Source: Flavobacterium sp.
GTDB lineage: Bacteria; Bacteroidota; Bacteroidia; Flavobacteriales; Flavobacteriaceae
Reading direction: 5' to 3'
Length of the DNA: 34,031 nucleotides
Assembly: GCA_017984835.1 (NCBI GenBank)
Contig: JAGNYR010000016.1
Span: 1 to 34,031 of the forward strand
In this document: in pieces, positions 8,435 through 15,869 of the stretch
How positions within the stretch are numbered: the first letter of the stretch is position 1
Layout: each line of letters opens with the position of its first letter
Notes under the pieces: generated by a model
Told to the model about the DNA's origin: nothing
Database searches by the model: none
The model's input: the letters and a program-made list of their open reading frames with translations, nothing else
Position numbers and translations under genes: made by a program

Positions 8435-9781
8435 TTAATAGTGACATTTACCACATTCTAAACCTCCCATTTGTGCAGCAGTTAATTTGTCTACACCATA
8501 TTTTTTAGAAAGTTCTTTGTGAATTTTATCGTAGTAAGCGTTACCTTCCATTTTTACTTCTGTTTCACGGTGACAATTGATACACCATCCCATGGTTAGT
8601 GGTGCAAATTGTTTTTGGATTTCATAAGTTTCAACAGGCCCGTGACATTTCTGACATTCAATACCTGCCACAGTTACGTGTTGAGAGTGATTGAAATAGG
8701 CAAAATCTGGTAAATTATGAATACGAACCCATTTCACAGGCTCTGTTTTTCCAGTGTATTTTTGAGTGTCTTTATCCCATCCAACGGCATTGTATAATTT
8801 TTGGATTTCTCCATCATAAAACGCTTTTGAATGCTCTGCAGTTGCCGTAGTATCCGAAACTTCTGAAATACTCTTGTGACAGTTCATACAAACGTTCAAA
8901 GAAGGAATACCTGCATTTTTACTCACTCTAGCTGAAGAGTGGCAATACTTACAATCGATTCCGTTGCTTCCAGCGTGAATTCTGTGTGAATAGTGTATTG
9001 GTTGAATTGGCGCGTAATCTTGATCAACACCTACTTGCATAAAGAATCCGTATACAAAATAAGCGGCTGCTAACATCAAGAATATTACAGAAACCAATAC
9101 TAAAAATTGATTTTTAACAAATGCTTTTGGTAAGGCAAGAAAATCAACTTCTTTGTCAGCACCTTCAATTCCATTGGCTTTAGCAACTTTGGTTAAGATA
9201 TTGTTCACTAAAAACAACATGATAACCAAAATCAACATCACAATAGACAAAGCACCTAAGATAACATTATTTGACAATCCTGAATCCTCTGTTTTCACTC
9301 CTGGTGGAACAGTTCCTGGTGTAACAACAGGAGCGTCTGCTTTCACTTCAGAAGTGTAGGCGATAATGTTATCAATATCAGCCGTAGACAATTGAGGAAA
9401 AGCAGTCATCACCGACTTGTTGTTTTCTTCAAAAACTTTAACCGCTTTGGCATCACCCGATTTTATAAGGGCAGAACTATTGTTCACCCATTTATAAATC
9501 CAAGCCATGTCATATTTTCCGGCTACACCACGTAATGCTGGACCCGTCATCTTTTTGTCTAAAGCGTGACAAGCTGCACAATTTGTTTTAAATAATTCTT
9601 TTCCTTTTACTGCATCTCCGGCTCCAGTTGCAGCAGGAGCTTGGGTTGTAGCCATTGCATCTGCGGCAGGGGCAGCTGGCGCAGCTTCTTGAGCAAATGT
9701 AGACATAGAGAATGTTAGCATGAACGCTAAACCTAACGAGTAAATTCTTGAAATCGAATTATGGTTTCCCACTTTTTTCAT
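8435..9781 (-). CDS. actA: Alternative complex III multihaem cytochrome ActA, with N-terminal cytochrome c fusion
   Basis: Multihaem cytochrome c subunit, first gene of the alternative complex III operon. A signal peptide (about 1-30) is followed by an Ala/Pro-rich linker. A class I cytochrome c domain then spans residues 57-146 with CAACH at 68-72 and a candidate Met ligand in SVMTAFPQ. Membrane segments lie at about 173-193 and 226-248. The pentahaem ActA core follows, with CKYCH 277-281, CMNCH 298-302, CQKCH 376-380, CINCH 400-404 and CGKCH 443-447. That makes six CXXCH sites. The core pentahaem ActA is known from Rhodothermus; the extra front domain is a fusion that I infer acts as a built-in electron carrier. 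A good promoter lies about 85 bases upstream. Confidence 0.93.
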   Translation of the reverse strand: MKKVGNHNSISRIYSLGLAFMLTFSMSTFAQEAAPAAPAADAMATTQAPAATGAGDAVKGKELFKTNCAACHALDKKMTGPALRGVAGKYDMAWIYKWVNNSSALIKSGDAKAVKVFEENNKSVMTAFPQLSTADIDNIIAYTSEVKADAPVVTPGTVPPGVKTEDSGLSNNVILGALSIVMLILVIMLFLVNNILTKVAKANGIEGADKEVDFLALPKAFVKNQFLVLVSVIFLMLAAAYFVYGFFMQVGVDQDYAPIQPIHYSHRIHAGSNGIDCKYCHSSARVSKNAGIPSLNVCMNCHKSISEVSDTTATAEHSKAFYDGEIQKLYNAVGWDKDTQKYTGKTEPVKWVRIHNLPDFAYFNHSQHVTVAGIECQKCHGPVETYEIQKQFAPLTMGWCINCHRETEVKMEGNAYYDKIHKELSKKYGVDKLTAAQMGGLECGKCHY

Positions 9782-9865
9782 ATTATAAATGATTATCGAC
9801 TAATTTTTGGTATGATTTTTACATTGAAAGCAAATAGAAACTAAATACTTTTTTAAAAACTTTGA

Positions 9866-9895
9866 CAAAAATACGACTTCTCTACTATTCTCAAA
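9866..9895 (-). promoter_or_regulatory. Promoter of the act-cox operon
   Basis: On the minus strand TTTG (9895-9892) is followed after 18 bases by TATTTTTG (9873-9866). This matches the Bacteroidota primary sigma consensus TTTG-N19-TAnnTTTG with spacing one base short. A start of transcription near 9860 would leave a leader of roughly 80 bases before actA. It is the only good match in the 215-base divergent gap. Confidence 0.65.
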
Positions 9896-9970
9896 ACCTT
9901 AAATATATCTAAAAACCAATTTATATTAATTCTAAATAACTTTGTGCTTTTACAGCTTGATAATATGTTT

Positions 9971-9978
9971 TACATTTG
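9971..9978 (+). promoter_or_regulatory. Probable -7 element for the SPOR gene
   Basis: TACATTTG matches the Bacteroidota -7 consensus TAnnTTTG exactly and lies 18 bases before the ATG at 9997, implying a leader of only about ten bases. No well-spaced TTTG partner is visible upstream. A second match, TAACTTTG, lies at 9937-9944. Confidence 0.4.
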
Positions 9979-9996
9979 CATTAAAATCAATCCCTT

Positions 9997-10386
9997 ATGA
10001 AAATTTTAACACCTCTTTTTACGAAATCGTTTTTTGTGTTTTCGCTATTTTTATTTTTAAATACAACGGTTTCTGGTCAAAACACAACCTTGGTTCAGGA
10101 GGATAAATTCGAACAATTACTAAACGAAAAAAGAAAGTTAAACTCTTCTATTACAGACAATAACACCTATAAAATTCAGATTTTTAATGGCGCAAGTGAA
10201 GCGTCTAAAAAAATGTTGTTGCAATTTAAAAGAGAAAACAGGGATTTGGATGCTACAATTATTTTTAGCACTCCAACTTATAAGGTATGGGTGGGTAATT
10301 TTTTAACACGAATAGAAGGAGAGCGTTTTTTAAATTTAATCAAAAAAAAATACCCTAATTCCATTTTAATTAAGCCAAAAAATTAA
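9997..10386 (+). CDS. Exported SPOR-domain protein
   Basis: A small secreted or periplasmic protein of 129 residues. Residues 1-27 form a signal peptide (hydrophobic core FFVFSLFLFLNTTVSG). The C-terminal part, about residues 55-127, has the SPOR pattern: YKIQIFNGASEASKKML, then YKVWVGNFLTRIEGERFLNLIKKKYP ending in ILIKP. SPOR domains bind peptidoglycan strands stripped of stem peptides, typically at division sites, so a cell-wall role is likely but unproven here. Stand-alone short SPOR proteins of this type are common in Flavobacteriia. It is divergent from the act operon and converges on tag, sharing the four bases TTAA at 10383-10386 for both stop codons. Confidence 0.8.
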   Translation: MKILTPLFTKSFFVFSLFLFLNTTVSGQNTTLVQEDKFEQLLNEKRKLNSSITDNNTYKIQIFNGASEASKKMLLQFKRENRDLDATIIFSTPTYKVWVGNFLTRIEGERFLNLIKKKYPNSILIKPKN

Positions 10387-10943
10387 TTTTTTGGATATAA
10401 AAAACAGTCTTTCACGTGGTCGTTCACCATTCCTGTGGCTTGCATGTGCGCATAGACTACTGTCGAGCCCACAAATTTGAATCCTCTTTTCTTCAAATCT
10501 TTACTTATTACATCTGATAACGCGGTGGTTGCAGGGAGTTCACTCAATGACTGTCGATAATTAACGATCGGTTTACCTGCTACAAAATTCCAAATATAGG
10601 TTGAAAAACTACCGAATTCTTGTTGAATTTTGATAAACGCAATCGCATTGGTGATGGTAGCTCTGATCTTTAATTGATTTCTGATGATTCCTTGATTTTG
10701 CATCAGTTCTTGCACTTTGTCTTCAGAATATTTAGATATAGTGAGGTAATTAAATTGATCAAAAGCCTCCCTAAAATGAGTTCTTTTTTTGAGTATCGTG
10801 TACCAACTTAGTCCTGCTTGAAACGTTTCTAAAACCAAAAATTCAAACAGGGTTGCATCATCATAAACCGGTTTTCCCCATTCTTCATCATGGTACTTTC
10901 TGTACAAATCATCTTTTTCGCACCAAGCACATCTTGTTTTCAT
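10383..10943 (-). CDS. tag: DNA-3-methyladenine glycosylase I
   Basis: Base-excision repair enzyme that removes 3-methyladenine from alkylated DNA. The N-terminus RCAWCEKDDLYRKYHDEEWG is diagnostic for Tag. C5 and H18 together with H176 and C180 near the C-terminus (NDHVKDCFLYP) match the zinc-binding set known from the E. coli enzyme. FEFLVLETFQAGLSWYTILKKR contains the conserved Glu and aromatic residues of the base pocket. At 186 residues it is full length. It starts 3 bases after the yhhQ stop, so it is probably co-transcribed with it, although I know of no functional link between queuosine supply and alkylation repair. Confidence 0.95.
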   Translation of the reverse strand: MKTRCAWCEKDDLYRKYHDEEWGKPVYDDATLFEFLVLETFQAGLSWYTILKKRTHFREAFDQFNYLTISKYSEDKVQELMQNQGIIRNQLKIRATITNAIAFIKIQQEFGSFSTYIWNFVAGKPIVNYRQSLSELPATTALSDVISKDLKKRGFKFVGSTVVYAHMQATGMVNDHVKDCFLYPKN

Positions 10944-10946
10944 TTT

Positions 10947-11591
10947 TTATTGTTTTATATATTTTTGAATAATGGAATGTCCCAAGTATATGAAGGGAGT
11001 AAGTAAAACGGCTAAAATTAATTTGACAAAATAACCTGTAAATGCAGATGTGATGTACATTTCGGTAGACATTTTTCCGGTAAGCCAAAAAGCGATTCCC
11101 AACACTATAAAACTATCAAATAGTTGAGAAACAACGGTTGATCCCGTGCTGCGCAACCAAATCATTTTGTTACCGGTTTTGTTTTTAAAAAAATGAAATA
11201 CAGTAACATCGATCAATTGCGAAACCAAAAAGGCGGTGATACTTCCCACAATAATCCAAAGACTTTGTCCGAAAACACCATTAAACTGATCATCTGTTAC
11301 AAGTCCAGCCCCTTGAACAGCAGGAATTTGGAGCGCACCAAAAAGCACTACAAAAGCATAAGCAATCAAACAAGCCGTGATAATTGATAATTTTTTGACC
11401 CCTTTTTGACCAAAATATTCATTGATTAAATCGGTGGTAATAAAAACAATGGGCCAAGGTAAAATACCAACACTCATTACATAGGGACCCACATAAATTA
11501 GTTTACCACCTATCAATTCTGCTACGACAGCATTGGTGATAAAGATTCCTGCCAATACAATGTACACGATATCTTTCTTGTTTTGGAACAT
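10947..11591 (-). CDS. yhhQ: Queuosine-precursor transporter, YhhQ family
   Basis: Inner-membrane protein of the YhhQ/DUF165 family, which imports queuosine precursors for tRNA modification. The sequence has about six hydrophobic segments. Family motifs include GILPWPIVFITTDLINEYFGQKGVK (conserved D and E) and WLRSTGSTVVSQLFDSFIVLGIAF. The open frame extends to an ATG at 11657, but I chose the ATG at 11591 (MFQNKKDIVY) for two reasons: a promoter with correct spacing lies at 11613-11643, downstream of the earlier ATG, and the extra 22 residues would overlap it. The 214-residue length then fits the family. It is followed by tag after 3 bases. Confidence 0.88.
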   Translation of the reverse strand: MFQNKKDIVYIVLAGIFITNAVVAELIGGKLIYVGPYVMSVGILPWPIVFITTDLINEYFGQKGVKKLSIITACLIAYAFVVLFGALQIPAVQGAGLVTDDQFNGVFGQSLWIIVGSITAFLVSQLIDVTVFHFFKNKTGNKMIWLRSTGSTVVSQLFDSFIVLGIAFWLTGKMSTEMYITSAFTGYFVKLILAVLLTPFIYLGHSIIQKYIKQ

Positions 11592-11612
11592 AGCTTTTTT
11601 TGAATAAAAAAA

Positions 11613-11643
11613 TAAAAGTAGCAATTTACAACAGTAACTCAAA
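11613..11643 (-). promoter_or_regulatory. Promoter of yhhQ-tag
   Basis: On the minus strand TTTG (11643-11640) is followed after exactly 19 bases by TACTTTTA (11620-11613), one base off TAnnTTTG. Transcription would begin near 11606, about 15 bases before the ATG at 11591. This argues against the upstream ATG at 11657 as the start of yhhQ. Confidence 0.6.
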
Positions 11644-11664
11644 ATGTAGGTGGACATTTAAGCA

Positions 11665-11700
11665 TAAAAAAAAACGGTATCCCTGATGGAATACCGTTTT
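11665..11700 (-). terminator. Rho-independent terminator after tsf
   Basis: AAAACGGTAT (11671-11680) and ATACCGTTTT (11691-11700) form a perfect 10-bp stem, extended by CC/GG across one bulge, with a short loop. On the minus strand the stem is followed by an uninterrupted T run (plus-strand A's from 11666). It lies 21 bases beyond the tsf stop and closes the ribosomal protein operon just before the yhhQ promoter. Confidence 0.9.
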
Positions 11701-11720
11701 GATATAAAAAGAATAAATTC

Positions 11721-12548
11721 TTATGCTCCTAAAGCAACTCTACTAAATCCAGTAACTGTTAAGTTTGCATCAACAGATTTGATGTAAGCAGCTACACTCA
11801 TAGAACCGTCTTTGATGTAATCTTGATTTACTAACGTGTTGTCTTTGTAAAAACGTTGGATTTTACCTTTAGCGATGTTATCTAACATAGCTTCTGGTTT
11901 TCCTTCCGCACGCAATTGATCTTTTGCAATTTCCACTTCTTTTTCGATGATTGAAGCATCTACTCCAGCCTCGTTTAAAGCGATTGGATTCATTGCAGCA
12001 GCTTGCATTGCCACGTTTCTTGCAGCTTCATCAGCACCCGCAACGCTAGCAGAAAGAGCTACTAAAGTAGCAATTTTGTTACCCGCGTGGATGTATGATC
12101 CTACAAAAGCACCGCTCAATCTTTGGAAAGAAGCGATTTCGATTTTTTCACCAATAACACCTGTTTGCTCAATTAATTTTTCAGCAACAGTGATTCCATT
12201 AAAATCAGATGCTAAGAAAGCTTCTTTGTCATCAAAGTTCAATGCTTGGTTAGCTAGATCAGTAGCTAATTTTACGAACCCTTCGTTTTTTCCAACGAAG
12301 TCAGTTTCGCAATTTAAAGTGATTACAACACCTGATGTTTTATCCGCATTTACAACTGCAATTGCAGCACCTTCTGTAGATTCTCTGTCTGATCTGTTAG
12401 CAGCAACTTTTTGACCTTTTTTTCTAAGGTTTTCGATTGCTAAATCAAAATCTCCATCTGATTCTACCAATGCTTTTTTGCAGTCCATCATACCTGCACC
12501 AGTGATTGTTCTTAATTTATTTACGTCTGCAGCAGTAATTGTTGCCAT
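11721..12548 (-). CDS. tsf: Translation elongation factor Ts
   Basis: Guanine nucleotide exchange factor that recycles EF-Tu. The N-terminal UBA-like module is clear: ADVNKLRTITGAGMMDCKKAL, then DFDLAIENLRKKG. The TDFVGKNEGF stretch (residues about 81-90) is the signature motif that contacts EF-Tu. Two core subdomains follow, with AMNPIAL and QDYIKD in the second half. The 275-residue length is normal for the phylum. It lies downstream of rpsB, the universal bacterial arrangement, but the 112-base gap contains a long inverted repeat that could lower read-through (12587-12652). A strong terminator follows. Confidence 0.97.
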   Translation of the reverse strand: MATITAADVNKLRTITGAGMMDCKKALVESDGDFDLAIENLRKKGQKVAANRSDRESTEGAAIAVVNADKTSGVVITLNCETDFVGKNEGFVKLATDLANQALNFDDKEAFLASDFNGITVAEKLIEQTGVIGEKIEIASFQRLSGAFVGSYIHAGNKIATLVALSASVAGADEAARNVAMQAAAMNPIALNEAGVDASIIEKEVEIAKDQLRAEGKPEAMLDNIAKGKIQRFYKDNTLVNQDYIKDGSMSVAAYIKSVDANLTVTGFSRVALGA

Positions 12549-12586
12549 TTTGTTTTATTTTAAGATTAAAAAAATTTTAAAAAATA

Positions 12587-12652
12587 AATTACGAATTATG
12601 AATTTTTAAATTACGTAGAACCTACCTAACTTATCATTCACAATTCGTAATT
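12587..12652 (-). repeat. Long AT-rich inverted repeat between rpsB and tsf
   Basis: AATTACGAATTATGAAT (12587-12603) and ATTCACAATTCGTAATT (12636-12652) are reverse complements over 17 bases with a single mismatch, which becomes a G-U pair in the minus-strand RNA. The 32-base loop contains a small GTAG/CTAC hairpin. On the minus strand the stem is followed by T-rich sequence (TTATTTTTTAAAATTTTTTT). It may be a partial terminator or attenuator, or a dispersed palindromic repeat of the kind common in flavobacterial intergenic DNA. Confidence 0.75.
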
Positions 12653-12660
12653 GTTTTGTT

Positions 12661-13461
12661 TTATTCTTCTGTTGCAGGAGCTTCAGCAGCAGGAGCCGCT
12701 TCAACTTCAGCAGCTACTTCTGTAGCAGGAACAGCTTCAACTTCAGAAACTTCTTCAGCAGGAACATCCGATGTTCTGTTTGAAAGTCCGTCAATTACAG
12801 CAGCTGTAACTAAAGATAAAATTTTATCGATTGATTTAGAAGCATCATCATTTGCAGGAATTACATAATCAACCTCTCTTGGGTCAGAATTTGTATCAAC
12901 CATTGCGAAAACTGGAATGTTTAATTTTTGTGCTTCTTTGATTGCGATGTGTTCAGCTTTGATATCTACTACGAATAATGCAGCAGGTAATCTAGACATG
13001 TCAGCGATAGAACCTAAGTTCTTCTCTAATTTTGCACGAAGACGATCAACTTGTAAACGCTCTTTTTTAGAAAGTGTCATGAACGTACCATCTTTTTTCA
13101 TTTTATCAATAGAAGCCATTTTTTTAACAGCTTTACGGATAGTTACGAAATTAGTTAGCATTCCACCAGGCCATCTTTCAGTGATGTAAGGCATGTTGCA
13201 AGCTGCAGCTTTTTCAGCTACGATATCTTTTGCTTGTTTTTTGGTAGCTACGAAAAGTATTTTTCTACCAGAAGCTGCAATTTTTTTCATGGCTTCGTTA
13301 GCCTCTTCAATTTTTGCAGCTGTTTTATATAGATTGATAATGTGAATACCATTACGTTCCATATAAATGTAAGGAGCCATGTTTGGGTCCCATTTGCGAG
13401 TCATGTGTCCGAAGTGAACACCTGCTTCTAATAATTCTTTAACGTCAATTTTGTTTGCCAT
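12661..13461 (-). CDS. rpsB: 30S ribosomal protein S2
   Basis: Small-subunit ribosomal protein S2. Diagnostic stretches are LLEAGVHFGHMTRKWDPNMAPYIYMERNGIHIINL at the N-terminus, FVATKKQAKDIV, ERWPGGMLTNF and FAMVDTNSDPREVDYVIPANDDASKSI. The final 35 or so residues form an acidic Ala/Glu/Val/Pro tail that is not part of the conserved fold and is presumably disordered on the ribosome surface; similar tails are frequent in this phylum. The gene lies 196 bases after rpsI and 112 before tsf. It could be read from the rplM promoter or from a start of its own in the gap. Confidence 0.97.
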   Translation of the reverse strand: MANKIDVKELLEAGVHFGHMTRKWDPNMAPYIYMERNGIHIINLYKTAAKIEEANEAMKKIAASGRKILFVATKKQAKDIVAEKAAACNMPYITERWPGGMLTNFVTIRKAVKKMASIDKMKKDGTFMTLSKKERLQVDRLRAKLEKNLGSIADMSRLPAALFVVDIKAEHIAIKEAQKLNIPVFAMVDTNSDPREVDYVIPANDDASKSIDKILSLVTAAVIDGLSNRTSDVPAEEVSEVEAVPATEVAAEVEAAPAAEAPATEE

Positions 13462-13657
13462 TGTTTAATAGTTTACGTTCCGTGATTAGCAATGTTCCTA
13501 TGGGCTGTAAGCGGTAAGCTTTGTGCAGTAGGCTTCATTTAGATGCTAAACTAATTCCCTTTTTACAAGGAATATCGACAACTGTGTTTTAATTTCAAAT
13601 TTAATAATAAGATTTTTGATGCTGTAAACCAACGTGTGGAATACAGATAACAGCGTA
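13462..13657 (-). other. rpsI-rpsB intergenic region, possible S2 leader
   Basis: A 196-base gap inside a ribosomal operon whose other junctions are tighter. On the minus strand TAAATTTG (13603-13596) fits the -7 consensus, but no well-spaced TTTG lies upstream. About 40 bases further on is a small hairpin (ATTCCTT paired with AAGGGAAT through one bulge). A promoter plus an autoregulatory S2-binding leader would fit this position, but the sequence evidence is weak. No open reading frame of note is present. Confidence 0.35.
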
Positions 13658-14044
13658 TTAACGTTTCGAGAATTGGAATCTCTTACGTGCTTTTTTCTGT
13701 CCAAATTTCTTACGCTCTACCATTCTTGGATCTCTTGTAAGTAATCCTTCTGGTTTTAGGATAGCTCTGTTTTCTGCATCAACTTCACACATAACGCGTG
13801 CTAATGCCATTCTTACAGCTTCTGCTTGTCCTGTTGCTCCACCTCCGTAAACATTTACTTTTACGTCAAAGTTTTCTGCATTGTTTGTCATAGACATTGG
13901 TTGCAACACTTTGTACTGTAAAGTAGCTGTTGGGAAATAGTTGTTGAATTCTCTTTTGTTTACGGTGATTTTTCCTGTTCCTTCAGAAACATAAACACGT
14001 GCTACTGCACATTTTCTTCTACCGATTTTGTGAATAACTCCCAT
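13658..14044 (-). CDS. rpsI: 30S ribosomal protein S9
   Basis: Small-subunit ribosomal protein S9. The sequence opens with GVIHKIGRRKCAVARVYV, has the conserved GGGATGQAEAVRMALAR centre, and ends with the typical basic tail LTRDPRMVERKKFGQKKARKRFQFSKR, whose last Lys/Arg residues reach the P-site tRNA. Length 128 is normal. Its ATG overlaps the rplM stop codon by one base (TAATG), which indicates translational coupling with L13, the usual partner gene. Confidence 0.98.
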   Translation of the reverse strand: MGVIHKIGRRKCAVARVYVSEGTGKITVNKREFNNYFPTATLQYKVLQPMSMTNNAENFDVKVNVYGGGATGQAEAVRMALARVMCEVDAENRAILKPEGLLTRDPRMVERKKFGQKKARKRFQFSKR

Positions 14045-14499
14045 TACTTTAAGTCGTTAAGGTTAACGGATTTTGGTTGTTGAGCTCCGTGTTTGTGCTC
14101 AGTACCAACATTTACATTTAAATTGCGGAATAATTGCGCTCCTAATTTGTTTTTAGGTAGCATTCCTTTTACAGCCTTTTCTACTAATAATGCAGGGTTT
14201 TTTTGTTGCATTACTTTAGCAGTCAAGCTTCTTTGTCCTCCTGGGTAACCTGTGTGACGAATGTACGTTTTATCGTCAAGTTTGTTACCAGTTAGGTTGA
14301 TTTTTTCTGCGTTGATAACAATTACGTTATCTCCACAATCAACGTGCGGTGTATAACTTGGTTTGTATTTACCTCTTAAAAGCATCGCTACTTTTGAAGC
14401 AAAACGACCTAAGTTATGACCTTCAGCATCTACAACAATCCACTGCTTATCGGCTGTGGCTTTGTTTGCTGAAACTGTCTTGTAGCTTAATGTGTTCAC
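14044..14499 (-). CDS. rplM: 50S ribosomal protein L13
   Basis: Large-subunit ribosomal protein L13. Family hallmarks are WIVVDAEGHNLGRFASKVAMLLRGKYKP, DCGDNVIVINAEKINLTGNK, YIRHTGYPGG and VKGMLPKNKLG. The start chosen is a GTG at 14499, giving MNTLSYKT, which corresponds to the usual N-terminus of flavobacterial L13; no in-frame ATG gives a better fit. It is the first gene of the ribosomal block, about 40 bases after a strong promoter, and is coupled to rpsI by a one-base overlap. Confidence 0.97.
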   Translation of the reverse strand: MNTLSYKTVSANKATADKQWIVVDAEGHNLGRFASKVAMLLRGKYKPSYTPHVDCGDNVIVINAEKINLTGNKLDDKTYIRHTGYPGGQRSLTAKVMQQKNPALLVEKAVKGMLPKNKLGAQLFRNLNVNVGTEHKHGAQQPKSVNLNDLK

Positions 14500-14544
14500 A
14501 ATAATTTTTTTTAATTAAACATTCCATTCCCAATTAAGGGAGTG

Positions 14545-14575
14545 CAAAAGTACAATTATTTATCATATATGCAAA
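14545..14575 (-). promoter_or_regulatory. Promoter of the rplM-rpsI-rpsB-tsf block
   Basis: On the minus strand TTTG (14575-14572) is followed after exactly 19 bases by TACTTTTG (14552-14545), a full match to the Bacteroidota consensus TTTG-N19-TAnnTTTG. Transcription would begin near 14538, about 40 bases before the GTG start of rplM. Confidence 0.75.
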
Positions 14576-14642
14576 AATCATTTGAATTTTTAATTAGTAT
14601 TTTGAATTTTAAGTGGTTAGAAAAGGTAAATACCTCCTTCCT

Positions 14643-14707
14643 TAGCCCTGACAGAAATGACATCCCGCGCTTTTTATGGCGCGGATATAATGAATGGCAG
14701 GAACAGG
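14643..14707 (+). ncRNA. Flavo-1-like structured element, copy 1
   Basis: The segment opens with TAGCCCTGACAGAAATGACA, contains a hairpin of CCGCGC (14665-14670) with GCGCGG (14679-14684), and closes with GGCAGGAACAGG. The closing CCTG (14647-14650) can pair with CAGG (14698-14701). Copy 2 at 29711-29779 on the minus strand has the same order of conserved blocks with different hairpin sequence. From memory this resembles the Flavo-1 RNA motif of Flavobacteria; the name was not checked. Function is unknown. Confidence 0.55.
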
Positions 14708-14843
14708 GCCTATAGATAATTCCCGAGCCTGTTGCTTCAAATAGAAAAAAAAGCTATTTTTACATCTTTATTCTATTTTTATTTTGTTGCTTTGTTGTTA
14801 AAGCATAAAATTACCCATTCAACGCACCTAAAGTTAATTAATT

Positions 14844-15869
14844 ATGAAGTCGAAAGCTACATTAAAGCAAATTGCAAAAGAATTAAATGTTTCTGTTTCA
14901 ACTGTTTCTAAGGCATTAAATGATAGTCCGGAGATTAGTGAGCCTACCAAACTGAGGGTTCAAGAATATGCTAAACTTAAAAATTACAAACCGAATGTGA
15001 TTGGTTTGAACTTAAAAAATAGATCTACACGAACCATCGGTGTGATTGTACCTAATATATTGAATTCGTTTTTTGCAAAAGTATTTACGGGGATTGAAAA
15101 AGTAGCTGATGAAAAAGGGTACAAAGTGATCACTTGTATTTCGAATGAAAGTTTGGAGAAAGAAATTGGCGCTTTGGAAATGTTGAGCAACGGTACGATT
15201 GATGGATTCATTCTATCTATCTCGCAAGAAGCTCAAAAACTACAAGAATTTGGACATTTCAAATCGATCATCAATGAAGGAACACCAATCGTGATGTTTG
15301 ATAGAATTGCAGACGAAGTAAATTGTGATAAAGTCGTTGTGGATGATTTAGAATCGGCTACCAACGCCACCGAGCATTTGATTAAAACTGGATGCAAACG
15401 CATTGCGCTGTTTTCTACCATAGACCATTTGAGTGTTGGAAAATTACGCGCCAAAGGGTTTTACCAAGCATTGGAAAACCACGGAAGCAAAGTAGATGCC
15501 CAATTAATATTATGCACGGGTAACGAAGAAGATTTTGATCAAAAACTAGCCGATTTTTTCAAAAACAATCGAATTGACGGTGTTTTTGCATTGGATGAGC
15601 ATGCTTCTGTAATGGCCATGAAATATGGAATCAAGTCGGGATATAAAATTCCGGAAGAGCTTTCAATCATCGGATTTGCAGATGGTGTATGGTCTAGAAG
15701 AATGACGCCTAGTCTTTCTACTGTAAGTCAGCACGGACCAGAAATTGGAGAGGTTGCCGCAAAAATGTTGATTGCAAAATTAGAAAGCAAAGAAGAAACG
15801 TATCCGTTTACAACCACGGTCATTAATACCGAACTACGCCAAAGAGAATCGACCAAGAAAATTAAATAG
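14844..15869 (+). CDS. LacI-family transcriptional regulator
   Basis: A DNA-binding regulator with the LacI layout in 341 residues. The N-terminal helix-turn-helix is TLKQIAKELNVSVSTVSKALN (about 6-26), followed by the hinge region ending in KNYKPNVIGLNLK. A periplasmic-binding-protein-like effector domain follows from TIGVIVPNILNSFFAKVFTGIE to the end (motifs DGFILS, DGVFALDEHASVMAM and SIIGFADG). Effectors of this family are usually sugars or nucleosides. The nearest potential target genes, the PnuC-like transporter and nucleoside phosphorylase downstream, would fit a nucleoside-type ligand, but this is only inference from position. Its 3' end overlaps the convergent pnuC-like gene by 8 bases. 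Confidence 0.92.
   Translation: MKSKATLKQIAKELNVSVSTVSKALNDSPEISEPTKLRVQEYAKLKNYKPNVIGLNLKNRSTRTIGVIVPNILNSFFAKVFTGIEKVADEKGYKVITCISNESLEKEIGALEMLSNGTIDGFILSISQEAQKLQEFGHFKSIINEGTPIVMFDRIADEVNCDKVVVDDLESATNATEHLIKTGCKRIALFSTIDHLSVGKLRAKGFYQALENHGSKVDAQLILCTGNEEDFDQKLADFFKNNRIDGVFALDEHASVMAMKYGIKSGYKIPEELSIIGFADGVWSRRMTPSLSTVSQHGPEIGEVAAKMLIAKLESKEETYPFTTTVINTELRQRESTKKIK

Larger units (their letters stand above)
14500..14843. other. Intergenic region between rplM and the LacI-type gene
   Basis: These 344 bases hold the rplM promoter (14545-14575), a pair of TTTGAATTTT direct repeats 20 bases apart (14581-14590 and 14601-14610), the structured Flavo-1-like element (14643-14707), and a weak A/T hairpin (AAATAG 14739-14744 with CTATTT 14754-14759). 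I see no protein-coding frame and no convincing promoter for the LacI-type gene. Confidence 0.6.

Noticed and set aside
11947..12414. 155-codon frame on the plus strand inside tsf
   Set aside because: Mirror frame of a certain EF-Ts gene with an antisense-like composition; no start signal.
14739..14760. Terminator after the Flavo-1-like element
   Set aside because: AAATAG/CTATTT is a weak six-pair A/T stem with a short T run; not enough to call.
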